Source: Streptomyces endophytica
GTDB lineage: Bacteria > Actinomycetota > Actinomycetes > Streptomycetales > Streptomycetaceae
Direction: 5' to 3'
Length of the DNA stretch: 64,000 bases
Assembly: GCF_026153355.1 (NCBI RefSeq)
Contig: NZ_CP110636.1
Span: forward strand, 5,890,001-5,954,000
Positions 56,475 through 64,000 of the stretch are shown here, in pieces. The position numbers and the translations under genes were made by a program. Under the pieces are notes generated by a model, which saw nothing but the letters and a program-made list of their open reading frames with translations, was not told the DNA's origin and did not search any database. The first letter of the stretch is position 1. Each line of letters begins with the position of its first letter.

Positions 56475-57344
56475 ATGAGCAATCCTGCGGAGAAGCTCGT
56501 CGACCTGCTGGATCTTGAGCGGATCGAGGTGAACATCTTCCGCGGCCGCAGTCCGCAGGAGAGCCTCCAGCGGGTCTTCGGCGGACAGGTCGCGGGCCAG
56601 GCGCTGGTCGCCGCCGGGCGGACCACCGACGGTGACCGTCCGGTGCACTCGCTCCATGCGTACTTCCTGCGCCCGGGCCGGCCCGGGGTGCCGATCGTGT
56701 ACCAGGTCGAGCGGGTGCGTGACGGGCGTTCCTTCACCACGCGCCGGGTGGTCGCGGTCCAAGAGGGACGCACGATCTTCAATCTGACCGCCTCCTTCCA
56801 CAAGCCGGAGCCCGGCTTCGAACATCAGTTGCCGATGCGCCGCGCGGTACCCGACCCGGAGGACCTCCCGACGGTCGTGGAGGAGGTCCGTGAGCATCTG
56901 GGCGGGCTGCCCGAGGCGTTGGAGCGGATGGCCCGCAGGCAGCCGTTCGACATCCGGTATGTCGACCGGCTGCGCTGGACGCCGGACGAGATCGAGGGCG
57001 CGGAGCCGCGCAGCGCGGTGTGGATGCGGGCGGTCGGGCCGCTGGGCGACGATCCGCTCGTGCACACCTGCGCGCTGACCTACGCCAGCGACATGACGCT
57101 GCTGGACGCGGTCCGCATCCCGATCGAGCCGCTCTGGGGTCCGCGCGGCTTCGACATGGCCTCGCTGGACCATGCGATGTGGTTCCACCGCCCGTTCCGC
57201 GCGGACGAGTGGTTCCTCTACGACCAGGAGTCCCCGATCGCCACCGGCGGCCGGGGCCTGGCCCGCGGGCGGATCTACGACCGGGAGGGCAGGCTGCTGG
57301 TCTCGGTCGTCCAGGAGGGGCTGTTCCGGAAGCTGGGTGGCTGA
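56475..57344 (+). CDS. tesB: Acyl-CoA thioesterase II
   Basis: 289 residues, the standard TesB length. A double hot-dog fold: RIEVNIFRGRSPQESLQRVFGGQVAGQALVAAG at the start, HSLHAYFLRPGRPGVPIVYQVERVRDGRSFTTRRV, ALTYASDMTLLDAVR, FDMASLDHAMWFHRPFRADEWFLYDQESPIA (catalytic Asp region) and GLARGRIYDREGRLLVSVVQEG. It hydrolyses acyl-CoA to acid and CoA. ATG 56475 is 52 bases after the helicase, so they may be cotranscribed. It overlaps the convergent DUF6397 gene by 70 bases. Confidence 0.93.
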   Translation: MSNPAEKLVDLLDLERIEVNIFRGRSPQESLQRVFGGQVAGQALVAAGRTTDGDRPVHSLHAYFLRPGRPGVPIVYQVERVRDGRSFTTRRVVAVQEGRTIFNLTASFHKPEPGFEHQLPMRRAVPDPEDLPTVVEEVREHLGGLPEALERMARRQPFDIRYVDRLRWTPDEIEGAEPRSAVWMRAVGPLGDDPLVHTCALTYASDMTLLDAVRIPIEPLWGPRGFDMASLDHAMWFHRPFRADEWFLYDQESPIATGGRGLARGRIYDREGRLLVSVVQEGLFRKLGG

Positions 57345-58171
57345 CCCGGCCGGACGGCCGGCTCCACGGGGGACATCCGGCGGACCCGTCCGGGATCCTC
57401 TCTGCGGGCCTCTTCGAGAGCCCTGGCGAGATGGACGCGGTACCACAGGACCTCGTCGAACTCGTCGGCCGTCAGCACCCGTTCGCAGGCTTCCCGGGCC
57501 GCCGGGGTGGCGGTGATCACCGTCGCGAGGGTGGGCCGGAGCCGGCGCAGCACGGACCGCTCCAGGGGGTTGCCGGCCACCGAGGCCAGCTCCTCCGGGG
57601 GCAGTACGGCGGCGATCACCGCGGCCGACTCCCAGGGGTCGTCGGTCCGTCCCATGAGCTGCGCGACCCGGCGGCCGCGCCACTGGCGGGCCCGCCAGTC
57701 CTGTCCGCCGTCGAGCATCACCCGCATCGCCGCTGGGGTGTTGCCCCGGAGCAGGCCGGGTTCGCGGTCGGCGAAGTCGGCGACCTCCGCCGCGAGGTAG
57801 AGCCAGACCACCGCGCCGTAGCGGTTCACGTAGAACCGGGCGGGCGCGAAGCAGCCGGCGCGGGTCAGGCGGAGCACCCGGCCCGGTCCGACGCCCATCA
57901 GCCGGGCGGCTTCGGTCGTACCGACCGTGCGGATGCGCTCGCGGAGCGCCTCCGGGAAGCCGGGTTCGGCCTGGAGCCGGGCGATCTCCTCGGCCGGGAC
58001 CCGGCGCCCGCCGAGGACTCCGGCGCCGGGTGGGCGGTCGGCGCCGCCGGGCGGCACCGTACGCACTTCTCCGAGCTGGACGGCGAGCTCGAACTCGCCG
58101 CTGCGCAGCTCCAGTTCATGGGCCGCTCGGCCCCTCGGGAGCGTCTGCTGCCCGTCACACATCACTGTCAT
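57275..58171 (-). CDS. DUF6397 family protein
   Basis: About 298 residues, a conserved Streptomyces protein. Pattern: GRAAHELELRSGEFELAVQLGEVRTV, EEIARLQAEPGFPEALRERIRTVGTTEAARLMGVGPGRVLRLTRAGCFAPARFYVNRYGAVVWLYLA. The middle resembles a helix-turn-helix or SpoVT-like DNA-binding unit, so a regulator is possible. The ATG at 58169-58171 has GGGGGAAC upstream. Its 3' end overlaps tesB. The function is not known. Confidence 0.8.
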   Translation of the reverse strand: MTVMCDGQQTLPRGRAAHELELRSGEFELAVQLGEVRTVPPGGADRPPGAGVLGGRRVPAEEIARLQAEPGFPEALRERIRTVGTTEAARLMGVGPGRVLRLTRAGCFAPARFYVNRYGAVVWLYLAAEVADFADREPGLLRGNTPAAMRVMLDGGQDWRARQWRGRRVAQLMGRTDDPWESAAVIAAVLPPEELASVAGNPLERSVLRRLRPTLATVITATPAAREACERVLTADEFDEVLWYRVHLARALEEARREDPGRVRRMSPVEPAVRPGQPPSFRNSPSWTTETSSLPSRS

Positions 58172-58259
58172 GTCGTTCCCCCGCAACTCGGTCGGCCAGC
58201 GTCGATCACTGACAGTCACGACTGTAGCCGCAGGCGGTGACAGTGCGTCAACCTCCGCC

Positions 58260-58667
58260 TCAGACCTGTGGATAACTCTCCGCCCGGCGCACCGCGACGC
58301 CCAGGTGCTCGCCGACGCGATGGACCAGCAGCGTCATCTCATAGGCGATCTGCCCCAGGTCGGCGTCCGCGCCGGCCAGCACGCACAGACAGCTGCCGTC
58401 CCCCGCCGCCGTCACGAACAGCACCCCGTCGTCGAACTCGATCATGGTCTGCCGGACCTCCCCGCCGCGGAAGTGCAGCGCCGACCCCTTCGCGAGGCTG
58501 TGCAGTCCCGAGGCGACCGCCGCGAGGTGCTCGGCGTCCTCCCGCCCCAGGCCCTCGCTCGCGCCGGTCACCAGCCCGTCGCTGGAGAGCACCAGCGCGT
58601 GCCGTACCTTCTCCACCCGCTTGGTCAGGTCGTCCAGCAGCCAGTCGAGTCCGCTGCTCAATGCCAT
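58260..58667 (-). CDS. Roadblock/LC7 domain protein (CvnB-like)
   Basis: 135 residues. A roadblock/LC7 fold like cvnB: LDWLLDDLTKRVEKVRHALVLSSDGLVTGASEGLG, AEHLAAVASGLHSLAKGSA, RQTMIEFDDGVLFVTAAGDGSCLCVLAG and QIAYEMTLLVHRVGEHLG. ATG 58665-58667. It stands without a sensor kinase, and a conservon-type GTPase gene lies 650 bases upstream on the same strand, separated by an opposite-strand oxidoreductase gene. Confidence 0.9.
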   Translation of the reverse strand: MALSSGLDWLLDDLTKRVEKVRHALVLSSDGLVTGASEGLGREDAEHLAAVASGLHSLAKGSALHFRGGEVRQTMIEFDDGVLFVTAAGDGSCLCVLAGADADLGQIAYEMTLLVHRVGEHLGVAVRRAESYPQV

Positions 58668-58834
58668 GTGACGCTTCCTCCCCGTGTCCCCGGCCGCGGT
58701 CCTGGCCGGACGGCAGCCCATGGTCCCTCCGCGGACTGCCGTGCCAGCCTGTCCCACCTCCGCCGTCTCGGCAAGCGGCCCGCTGCGCGGCGTGCCACGC
58801 GGCGCCCGCGCCGACGCGCGGAGAGGATGTCGGC

Positions 58835-59263
58835 ATGGCACACAAGATGACGAAGGACGAGTGGCGGGGGTTCCTCTCCGAGGGCACCCGGACCGGAAAG
58901 CTGGCGACCGTACGGGCGGACGGCAGCCCGCATCTCGCTCCGATCTGGTTTCTCCTGGACGGCGACGAGTTGGTGTTCAACACCGGTGCGGACACGGTCA
59001 AGGGCCGCAATCTGGCCCGCGACGGCAGGCTCGCCCTGTGCGTGGACGACGACCGGCCGCCGTTCTCCTTCGTGACCGTGCAGGGCTCGGCGGAGATCAG
59101 CGATGACCTGGCCGACGTACGGCACTGGGCGACCCGGATCGCGGCCCGTTACATGGGCGAGGACCGCGCGGAGGAATACGGCGCGCGCAACGGCGTGCCG
59201 GGCGAGGTGGTGGTGCGGGTCACGATCGACAAGGTCGTCGGACTCGCGGCGATCGCGGACTGA
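58835..59263 (+). CDS. PPOX-class F420-dependent oxidoreductase
   Basis: 142 residues. Split-barrel flavin/F420-binding fold: MTKDEWRGFLSEGTRTGKLATVRADGSPHLAPIWFLLDGDELVFNTG, TVKGRNLARDGRLALCVDDDRPPFSFVTVQGSAEI and ARYMGEDRAEEYGARNGVPGEVVVRVTIDKVVGL. This matches the F420-dependent PPOX class, which reduces varied substrates with F420H2. ATG 58835 follows GGAGAGGATG. It sits between the roadblock and GTPase genes but on the other strand. Confidence 0.9.
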   Translation: MAHKMTKDEWRGFLSEGTRTGKLATVRADGSPHLAPIWFLLDGDELVFNTGADTVKGRNLARDGRLALCVDDDRPPFSFVTVQGSAEISDDLADVRHWATRIAARYMGEDRAEEYGARNGVPGEVVVRVTIDKVVGLAAIAD

Positions 59264-59314
59264 CCCGGTGCGTGGCGCGGGCCGTCCGGTGTCCGCGCCC
59301 CGCCCGTCCGCAAC

Positions 59315-59929
59315 TCATCCCACCGGAACCGGCGTCCGCGGGGAGTGCTGCCGGCCGGCGTGCTCGACGAGCCGGACCAGCACCTCCTTGCCGGAGTCGC
59401 GGTCCCGCGCGTCACAGAGGACGACCGGGGTGCCGCGGTCCAGATCCAGCGCGCGGGCCACCTCGTCCGCCCCGTAGGACCGCGCGTCGGAGAAGCAGTT
59501 GACGGCGACCAGGAACGGGATCGCGCGGCGCTCGAAGTAGTCGACCGCCGGGAAGCAGTCCTGCAGCCGGCGGGTGTCGGCGAGGACCACGGCGCCCAGT
59601 GCGCCTTCGGAGAGGTCGTCCCACAGGAACCAGAAGCGGTCCTGTCCCGGCGTGCCGAAGAGGTAGAGGGAGAGCCCCTCCCGGATGGTGATGCGACCGA
59701 AGTCCATCGCCACGGTGGTGGTGGCCTTGGTGTCCACTCCCCCGGTGTCGTCCACCCCCTCCCCGGCCTCGCTGAGTCCTTCCTCGGTACGCAGCGGGCG
59801 GATCTCGCTGACCGAGCCCACCAGGGTGGTCTTGCCCACCCCGAAACCGCCCGCGACTAAGATCTTCAGGGCCAGTTCGGGGCCGGGGTCCGGGGCTGCG
59901 CCCTCCGGGGCCCCTGGTGCGGCGTTCAT
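59315..59929 (-). CDS. Conservon-type GTPase (CvnD-like)
   Basis: 204 residues. P-loop AGGFGVGKTT near residue 27, ATTTVAMDFG switch I, FGTPGQDRFWFLWDD switch II with its Gln. There is no NKxD; VAVNCFSDARSYG stands in, and VVLCDARDRDSGKEVL holds a SAK-like position. It closely resembles cvnD at 6174. It has no sensor or DUF742 gene beside it. It probably works with the roadblock protein at 58260; that is inferred. Confidence 0.9.
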   Translation of the reverse strand: MNAAPGAPEGAAPDPGPELALKILVAGGFGVGKTTLVGSVSEIRPLRTEEGLSEAGEGVDDTGGVDTKATTTVAMDFGRITIREGLSLYLFGTPGQDRFWFLWDDLSEGALGAVVLADTRRLQDCFPAVDYFERRAIPFLVAVNCFSDARSYGADEVARALDLDRGTPVVLCDARDRDSGKEVLVRLVEHAGRQHSPRTPVPVG

Positions 59930-60175
59930 CGGCCGTCTCCTTAGGGATGCGGGTCCTGCGCGTCACGGGGAATGTGGATGCACGGCTCGGCGAGGGGAGC
60001 CTTCGGCGGCAGAGCGCCGTCCGAATCCATGGCGAGGACCGTACCGCCCGCTGATCGGAATGTCCCCGAATTCGGCAAAGCCGCTCAGTCTTGTGATCAG
60101 GAAGCCCGACGGCCCCGTATTCGTGGTAGACGGATCGGACCGCCACAGCGGGGGCCGGTGCGGGATCATGTCGGC

Positions 60176-61663
60176 ATGACGCAGCAGCAGTCGCAGGAGC
60201 GCGCCGCACCGTCCGCCGCGGCGGACGTCTCCGCCCGTGCCGTCGAGCGCCATGGCATCGATCCGGTACCGGACGCCGAGCGGCACGGCAGCCCCCGGTC
60301 GTTGTTCTGGCCCTGGGCCGCCTCCGGGCTCTCCCTGTTGTGCATCGCCTACGGCGTCTACCTCATGGGCCTCGGCCTCAGCCCCTGGCAGGCGATCGCC
60401 TCCGGGGCGCTCGGCTATGTGCTCTCGTTCCTCCTGGTCGGGCTGATCTCGATAGCCGGGGCCCGTACCGGCGCGCCCACCATGGCCATCGGCCGGGCCT
60501 CCTTCGGGCGGCAGGGCAACAAGCTGCCCACGCTGTTCAGTTACGTCTCCAACGTCGGCTGGGAGACCGTCCTGGTCGCGCTGTCCTCGTTGGGCGGCGC
60601 GGCGATCCTGGCGCGCGTCGCGCCCGGCGTCTTCGCCCGGGCCGACGCGCGCACGCCGACAACTACGGCGCAGGCGCTGTGTTTCGCGGTGACCGCGGTG
60701 GTGGTCGTGGTCGTCGGCATCTACGGGCATGCGCTGATCATGCGGGTGCAGAAGTACCTGACCGCCGCGATCACCGTGCTGACCGTGGTCTACCTGGTGC
60801 TGATGGCCGACCGCATCGACCTGTCCGCCCTGGGGCACGTCCGGGCGGGCGGCCTCGGCACGTTCGTCGGCGGCGTCGTGTTCGCGATGACGCTGCTGGG
60901 TCTGGGCTGGGTCAACTGCGGTGCGGATTACAGCCGTTATCTGCCGCGGACGAGCAGCGGCCGGGCGATCACGGGGTGGACCACGCTCGGCGGGGTGCTG
61001 CCGCCGCTGGTGCTGCTGGTGTTCGGGGTGGTGCTGAACGCCGGGGATCCGAAGCTGGCCGGGGCGGCGGCCGCCGACCCGGTGGGGGCGCTCGCGGCGG
61101 AGCTGCCCACCTGGTTCCTGGTGCCGTATCTGCTCACCGCCATCGGGGGCTTCGCCTCCGGGGCGATCATGGACATCTACAGCTCCGGCATGTCGATGCT
61201 GGCCCTGGGCATCCCGATCCGGCGGCATCTCGCCGTTCTGGTGGACGGTGTGCTGATGGCCGTCGGCGGCTGGTACGTGCTGTTCGTGTCGCCCAGTTTC
61301 TTCGCGACCTTCCAGGCGTTCCTGGCCGTCATCGGGGTGGCGATGTCGGCCTGGTCGGCGGTGTTCCTGGTGGAGCAGTGGCGCCGCCGCCACACCGGCT
61401 TCGACCTGGTGCGGGTGGCGGCCCTGGGCCTGCCGGCGGTGTTCTCGCTCGTCGTGGGCACCGTCGTCGGACTGGGCCTGATCACCTCCGCCGACCCCCA
61501 CATCGCCACGGCGGTGGGCTTCCTGCTCACCGACGGCGCCGCGCGGGGCCCGCTGGGCGCCATGAACCTCGGCGTCGTGGTGGCCCTGCCCGTCACCGGC
61601 GTGCTGTACGCCTGCACGGCGCCGCTCGGCGCCCGTCGTCACACCTCTGGAGGAGACCGATGA
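60176..61663 (+). CDS. NCS1-family purine/cytosine permease
   Basis: 495 residues, about 12 membrane helices. NCS1 landmarks: FWPWAASGLSLLCIAYGVYLMGLGLSPWQA, GARTGAPTMAIGRASFGRQGNKLPTLFSYVSNVGWE, LGWVNCGADYSRYLP and MDIYSSGMSMLALGI. It imports nucleobases or similar compounds with protons or sodium. ATG 60176. Its TGA overlaps the ATG of the methyltransferase (ATGA, 61660-61663), so the two are translated together. The exact substrate is unknown. Confidence 0.88.
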   Translation: MTQQQSQERAAPSAAADVSARAVERHGIDPVPDAERHGSPRSLFWPWAASGLSLLCIAYGVYLMGLGLSPWQAIASGALGYVLSFLLVGLISIAGARTGAPTMAIGRASFGRQGNKLPTLFSYVSNVGWETVLVALSSLGGAAILARVAPGVFARADARTPTTTAQALCFAVTAVVVVVVGIYGHALIMRVQKYLTAAITVLTVVYLVLMADRIDLSALGHVRAGGLGTFVGGVVFAMTLLGLGWVNCGADYSRYLPRTSSGRAITGWTTLGGVLPPLVLLVFGVVLNAGDPKLAGAAAADPVGALAAELPTWFLVPYLLTAIGGFASGAIMDIYSSGMSMLALGIPIRRHLAVLVDGVLMAVGGWYVLFVSPSFFATFQAFLAVIGVAMSAWSAVFLVEQWRRRHTGFDLVRVAALGLPAVFSLVVGTVVGLGLITSADPHIATAVGFLLTDGAARGPLGAMNLGVVVALPVTGVLYACTAPLGARRHTSGGDR

Positions 61664-62271
61664 CCGACCACCACGGTGAGCGGCCGCACGAGGTGCGGGC
61701 GTTCTTCGCGCCGCGCGCCGCCGATTGGGACGTCAAGTTCCCCGACGACGGCCCCGCCTACGCCGCCGGCGTCGCCGAGTTGGGGCTGCGGCGGGGCGAG
61801 GCGGTCCTGGACGCCGGCTGCGGCACGGGGCGGGCGCTGCCGGCGCTGCGGGAGGCCGTGGGGCCGCAGGGGACGGTGCTGGGCGCCGATCTGACGCCCG
61901 AGATGCTGGCGGCCGCCGTACGGGCCGGACGGGACCGCTACGCACCGCTGCTGCTCGCGGACGCGACCCGGCTGCCGCTGCCGGACGCCGCGCTCGACGC
62001 GGTCTTCGCCGCCGGCCTCATCTCCCATCTGCCGGGCCCGGAGGCGGGCTTCACCGAGCTGGCCAGGGTCGTGCGCCCCGGTGGCCGGCTCGCGCTCTTC
62101 CACCCCATCGGGCGGGCCGCCCTCGCCGCACGCAAGGGGCGGGCCCTCACCCCCGACGACCTCCGGGCGGAGCCGAATCTGCGGCCCCTGCTGTCCCGCT
62201 GCGGCTGGGAGCTGGTCCGGTACGAGGACCGGGACGCGCGCTATCTGGCGTTGGCGGTCCGCCGGGGTTGA
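61660..62271 (+). CDS. SAM-dependent methyltransferase
   Basis: 203 residues. Class I methyltransferase: motif I VLDAGCGTGRALPALRE near residue 48, motif II GADLTPEMLAAA, LLLADATRLPLPDAALDAVFAAGLISHL and ARVVRPGGRLALF for motif III. The start RPHEVRAFFAPRAADWD is like demethylmenaquinone/UbiE-type enzymes. ATG 61660 follows GGAGGAGACC and overlaps the permease stop. Substrate unknown. Confidence 0.85.
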   Translation: MTDHHGERPHEVRAFFAPRAADWDVKFPDDGPAYAAGVAELGLRRGEAVLDAGCGTGRALPALREAVGPQGTVLGADLTPEMLAAAVRAGRDRYAPLLLADATRLPLPDAALDAVFAAGLISHLPGPEAGFTELARVVRPGGRLALFHPIGRAALAARKGRALTPDDLRAEPNLRPLLSRCGWELVRYEDRDARYLALAVRRG

Positions 62272-62299
62272 GGCGCGGCCCGGCCCGTGGGACCCGGGG

Positions 62300-63196
62300 T
62301 CAGGAGGCCACCGGGTCCTCCCCGTGCGGGACCGGGCAGCCGCCGAGGCGCCGGGCGGCCGGGAAGGTGCCGAGTTCGGCCACCCGGAAGCCGTTCGGGT
62401 AGCCCTTGATCTCGGGGTTCTGGCGGGCGTAGTGCGGGGTGCGGCGGGGCGGCAGCAGCCGGACGGCCTTCGCGCGCAGCTTCAGGGCGCCGCGCACCGT
62501 CTTCTGCAGCGCCGGGGCGGGGCGCTCGTAGCGGAAGGCGGCCAGCAGCGAGTCGTCCAGGAGAGCCATGCTCGCGCGGCGCACCATCGGGGCGAGCGGG
62601 CCGTACCAGCCGGCCATCAGGTCCAAGGTGGCGTCGGAGACCCGTCGTGCGCCCTCGTCCCAGCCGAAGTGCGCCGCCTCGTAGGCGTCGAGGTACTGCT
62701 CGAAGTCCTCGTAGGTCCCCGGGAGTTCGGGGATGCCCATGTGGCGGCCGAGGGTGCGGTAGTAGGCGGCGATGGCATGCTGTTCGTGCGGGGTCAGCCG
62801 CCGCCAGCCGTAGGTGTCGAGCCAGCGTTTGGGCATCACCACGAAGGTGCACAGGACATAGCGCATGTCCTCGTCGGAGATGTCGTAGCTGCGGTGCATG
62901 TGGTTGATGCGGCGGATGGCCGTCCGGCCGTCCTCGCCGTCGAAGCCGTGCTCCAGTACGGCGTCGAGGAGGAGGGCGGTGTCGTCGTAGCGCTTCTGCG
63001 TACGGTCCGTCAGTTCGGCGGTCTCGGCGAGCAGTCGGCCGATGCTCGGCACGGCGTAGGTGCGGTAGAGGGCCAGTTCCAGGGCCCGGGTCAGGTCCCA
63101 GGGGAACTCATGGGTGGCGATGATGCGGTAGATCGCCAAGAAGTCGCGCTCGGGATCGAGCCTGCGGATCTCCTTCAGCCAGTCGTAGCGCCGCAC
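62300..63196 (-). CDS. DUF2236/MpaB-type oxygenase family protein
   Basis: About 298 residues of the DUF2236 (MpaB/latex clearing protein-like) family, mostly helical. Pattern: RRYDWLKEIRRLDPERDFLAIYRIIATHEFPWDLTRALELALYRTYAVPSIGRLL, INHMHRSYDISDEDMRYVLCTFVVMPKRWLDTYGWR, GIPELPGTYEDFEQYLDAYE. Known relatives bind heme b and oxidise poly-isoprenes or other compounds; that is family knowledge, not shown here. The GTG at 63194-63196 follows GGAAGGA. It is convergent with the methyltransferase. Confidence 0.82.
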   Translation of the reverse strand: MRRYDWLKEIRRLDPERDFLAIYRIIATHEFPWDLTRALELALYRTYAVPSIGRLLAETAELTDRTQKRYDDTALLLDAVLEHGFDGEDGRTAIRRINHMHRSYDISDEDMRYVLCTFVVMPKRWLDTYGWRRLTPHEQHAIAAYYRTLGRHMGIPELPGTYEDFEQYLDAYEAAHFGWDEGARRVSDATLDLMAGWYGPLAPMVRRASMALLDDSLLAAFRYERPAPALQKTVRGALKLRAKAVRLLPPRRTPHYARQNPEIKGYPNGFRVAELGTFPAARRLGGCPVPHGEDPVAS

Positions 63197-63387
63197 GTGA
63201 CAACCGTCCTTCCCTCGCCGGAGCGCCCAGTTTAGGGGCGGACCGGCGGCCCGGCAGACCGGGCAGATCGCCTGATCCGGACACTGTAGGAAGGCATAAG
63301 CGCAGCGTAGGAGTGGTGACAAGCTCCCGACGGGGCAATTAAGGTGCGCCGACGTACTCCGCAATGAATGGGGAAGGGGAGGTCCGC

Positions 63388-64000
63388 GTGCCCACGACCG
63401 AGAGCGCCGACAACGACCAGTTGTTCGTGCTGACGGCGGTGCTGCTGACGCCCGGGCAGTTCCCGAGCGTGCTCGGGGACGACTACCCCGAGGTGTGCGC
63501 GGGCCTCGGGCTCGAACCGTACGCCGAGGGCTACGGGCTGGTCCTCGGGCAGGACGGCGGCGGTGCCCGCTGGACCGTGGTGACCGAGGACGTGTCGCTG
63601 GTGGCCTGTGCCATCGCGGCGTGGGACTGCGGGATGGAGTACGACCTCTCGCCCGGGGAGAGCAGCATCGTCGCGGCGCTCCCGGGCTGGCCGCTGGCGC
63701 TCGCCGTGTCCGCGCCGGGGGTGCCGGCACCGCATGATCCGGAGCGGGAGGCGGGTGAGCCGGCGCCGCTCTGCCCGCCGGACGCGGAGGAGTGGGGGCC
63801 GGCCCAACGGCGGCTCGGTGCGGACGAGATCGCGCTGCAGTGGGCGATGTGGCGCGAGCAGGTGGACGGTGAGGTGACGTTCGCGGAACCGGGGGACGAG
63901 GCGCACGAGGGGGTGCGCCGGGTGCTGAAGGAGGCCCGCGGCTATCTTGCGAAGCCGCCGCCGCCCGGGCGTGTGCGGTCGTCGTTCGCGGCGGGCGAGG
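63388..64000 (+). CDS. Conserved actinobacterial protein of unknown function, open at right edge
   Basis: GTG at 63388-63390 behind GGGGAGG. At least 204 residues, open to the window end. It reads LFVLTAVLLTPGQFPSVLGDDYPEVCAGLGL, GARWTVVTEDVSLVACAIAAWDCGMEYDLSPGE, LGADEIALQWAMWREQVDGEVTFAE. No domain is recognised. It is acidic, without membrane segments or a signal peptide. Its intergenic region (63197-63387) separates it from the divergent DUF2236 gene. Confidence 0.75.
   Translation, partial: MPTTESADNDQLFVLTAVLLTPGQFPSVLGDDYPEVCAGLGLEPYAEGYGLVLGQDGGGARWTVVTEDVSLVACAIAAWDCGMEYDLSPGESSIVAALPGWPLALAVSAPGVPAPHDPEREAGEPAPLCPPDAEEWGPAQRRLGADEIALQWAMWREQVDGEVTFAEPGDEAHEGVRRVLKEARGYLAKPPPPGRVRSSFAAGE

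Noticed and set aside
53924..56803. 959-codon minus-strand frame
   Set aside because: Shadow of the helicase gene, with composition typical of antisense frames.

Overview
This window is high-GC actinobacterial DNA, almost certainly from Streptomyces or a close relative. The signs are GC-rich third positions, many GTG starts, a conservon, XRE/DUF397 genes, NB-ARC/TPR proteins, DUF6397 and DUF6461 proteins, and an F420-dependent PPOX enzyme. No rRNA, tRNA or CRISPR array was seen.

Layout. 1-2.1 kb: the end of a TIR-NTPase gene and a sugar-type ABC binding lipoprotein. 2.6-6.9 kb: a complete conservon (cvnABCD), a sensor-kinase/roadblock/DUF742/GTPase signalling operon. 6.9-10.2 kb: a small ParA-like locus, then an IS701-family and an IS5-family element inserted back to back at one CTAG site. 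10.3-21.1 kb: an accessory island bounded by 50-bp direct repeats (49/50 identical). The right copy is the 3' end of a yjbQ-family gene, so the island looks like an element that integrated into the end of that gene. It carries two NB-ARC/TPR (NLR-like) proteins, an XRE protein, a DUF397 protein, an ApeA-like HEPN protein and IS debris. The XRE protein ends with, and the neighbouring NLR starts with, the same RHIM-like GVQ[VI]G..NTQH motif. That suggests an amyloid-motif signalling pair inside a defence island, and it is the most interesting content here.

21.6-25.6 kb: a sulfonate-uptake operon (ssuC, ssuB, an internally deleted ssuA, ssuD) behind a cysteine-ended leader peptide. 25.7-31.4 kb: a flavin monooxygenase, an MHS-type transporter and lutABC (lactate utilisation). 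31.5-36.6 kb: a membrane-anchored prenyltransferase/cyclase-like protein, a cupin, a NUDIX hydrolase, a DUF6461 protein and an SGNH esterase. 36.7-42.1 kb: an ABC exporter and a divergent MarR regulator with an operator-like palindrome, then a large FAD/Fe-S dehydrogenase. 42.1-47.8 kb: alpha-amylase, a GH109-like Tat-exported oxidoreductase, a DctA transporter and a YkuD-type lipoprotein. 48.3-52.2 kb: a heterodimeric ABC exporter with complementary degenerate ATP sites. 52.6-64 kb: a YdjM-like membrane hydrolase, a DEAD-box helicase, TesB thioesterase, DUF6397, a roadblock protein and a conservon-type GTPase either side of an F420-dependent oxidoreductase, an NCS1 permease with a methyltransferase, a DUF2236 protein and an unidentified open frame.

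A caution for users: at least sixteen otherwise good genes are broken by the apparent loss of one base in a short G or C run, always in the same direction. This looks more like systematic homopolymer undercalling in the assembly than real pseudogenes. Where I give one span across such a break, the entry says where the break lies.
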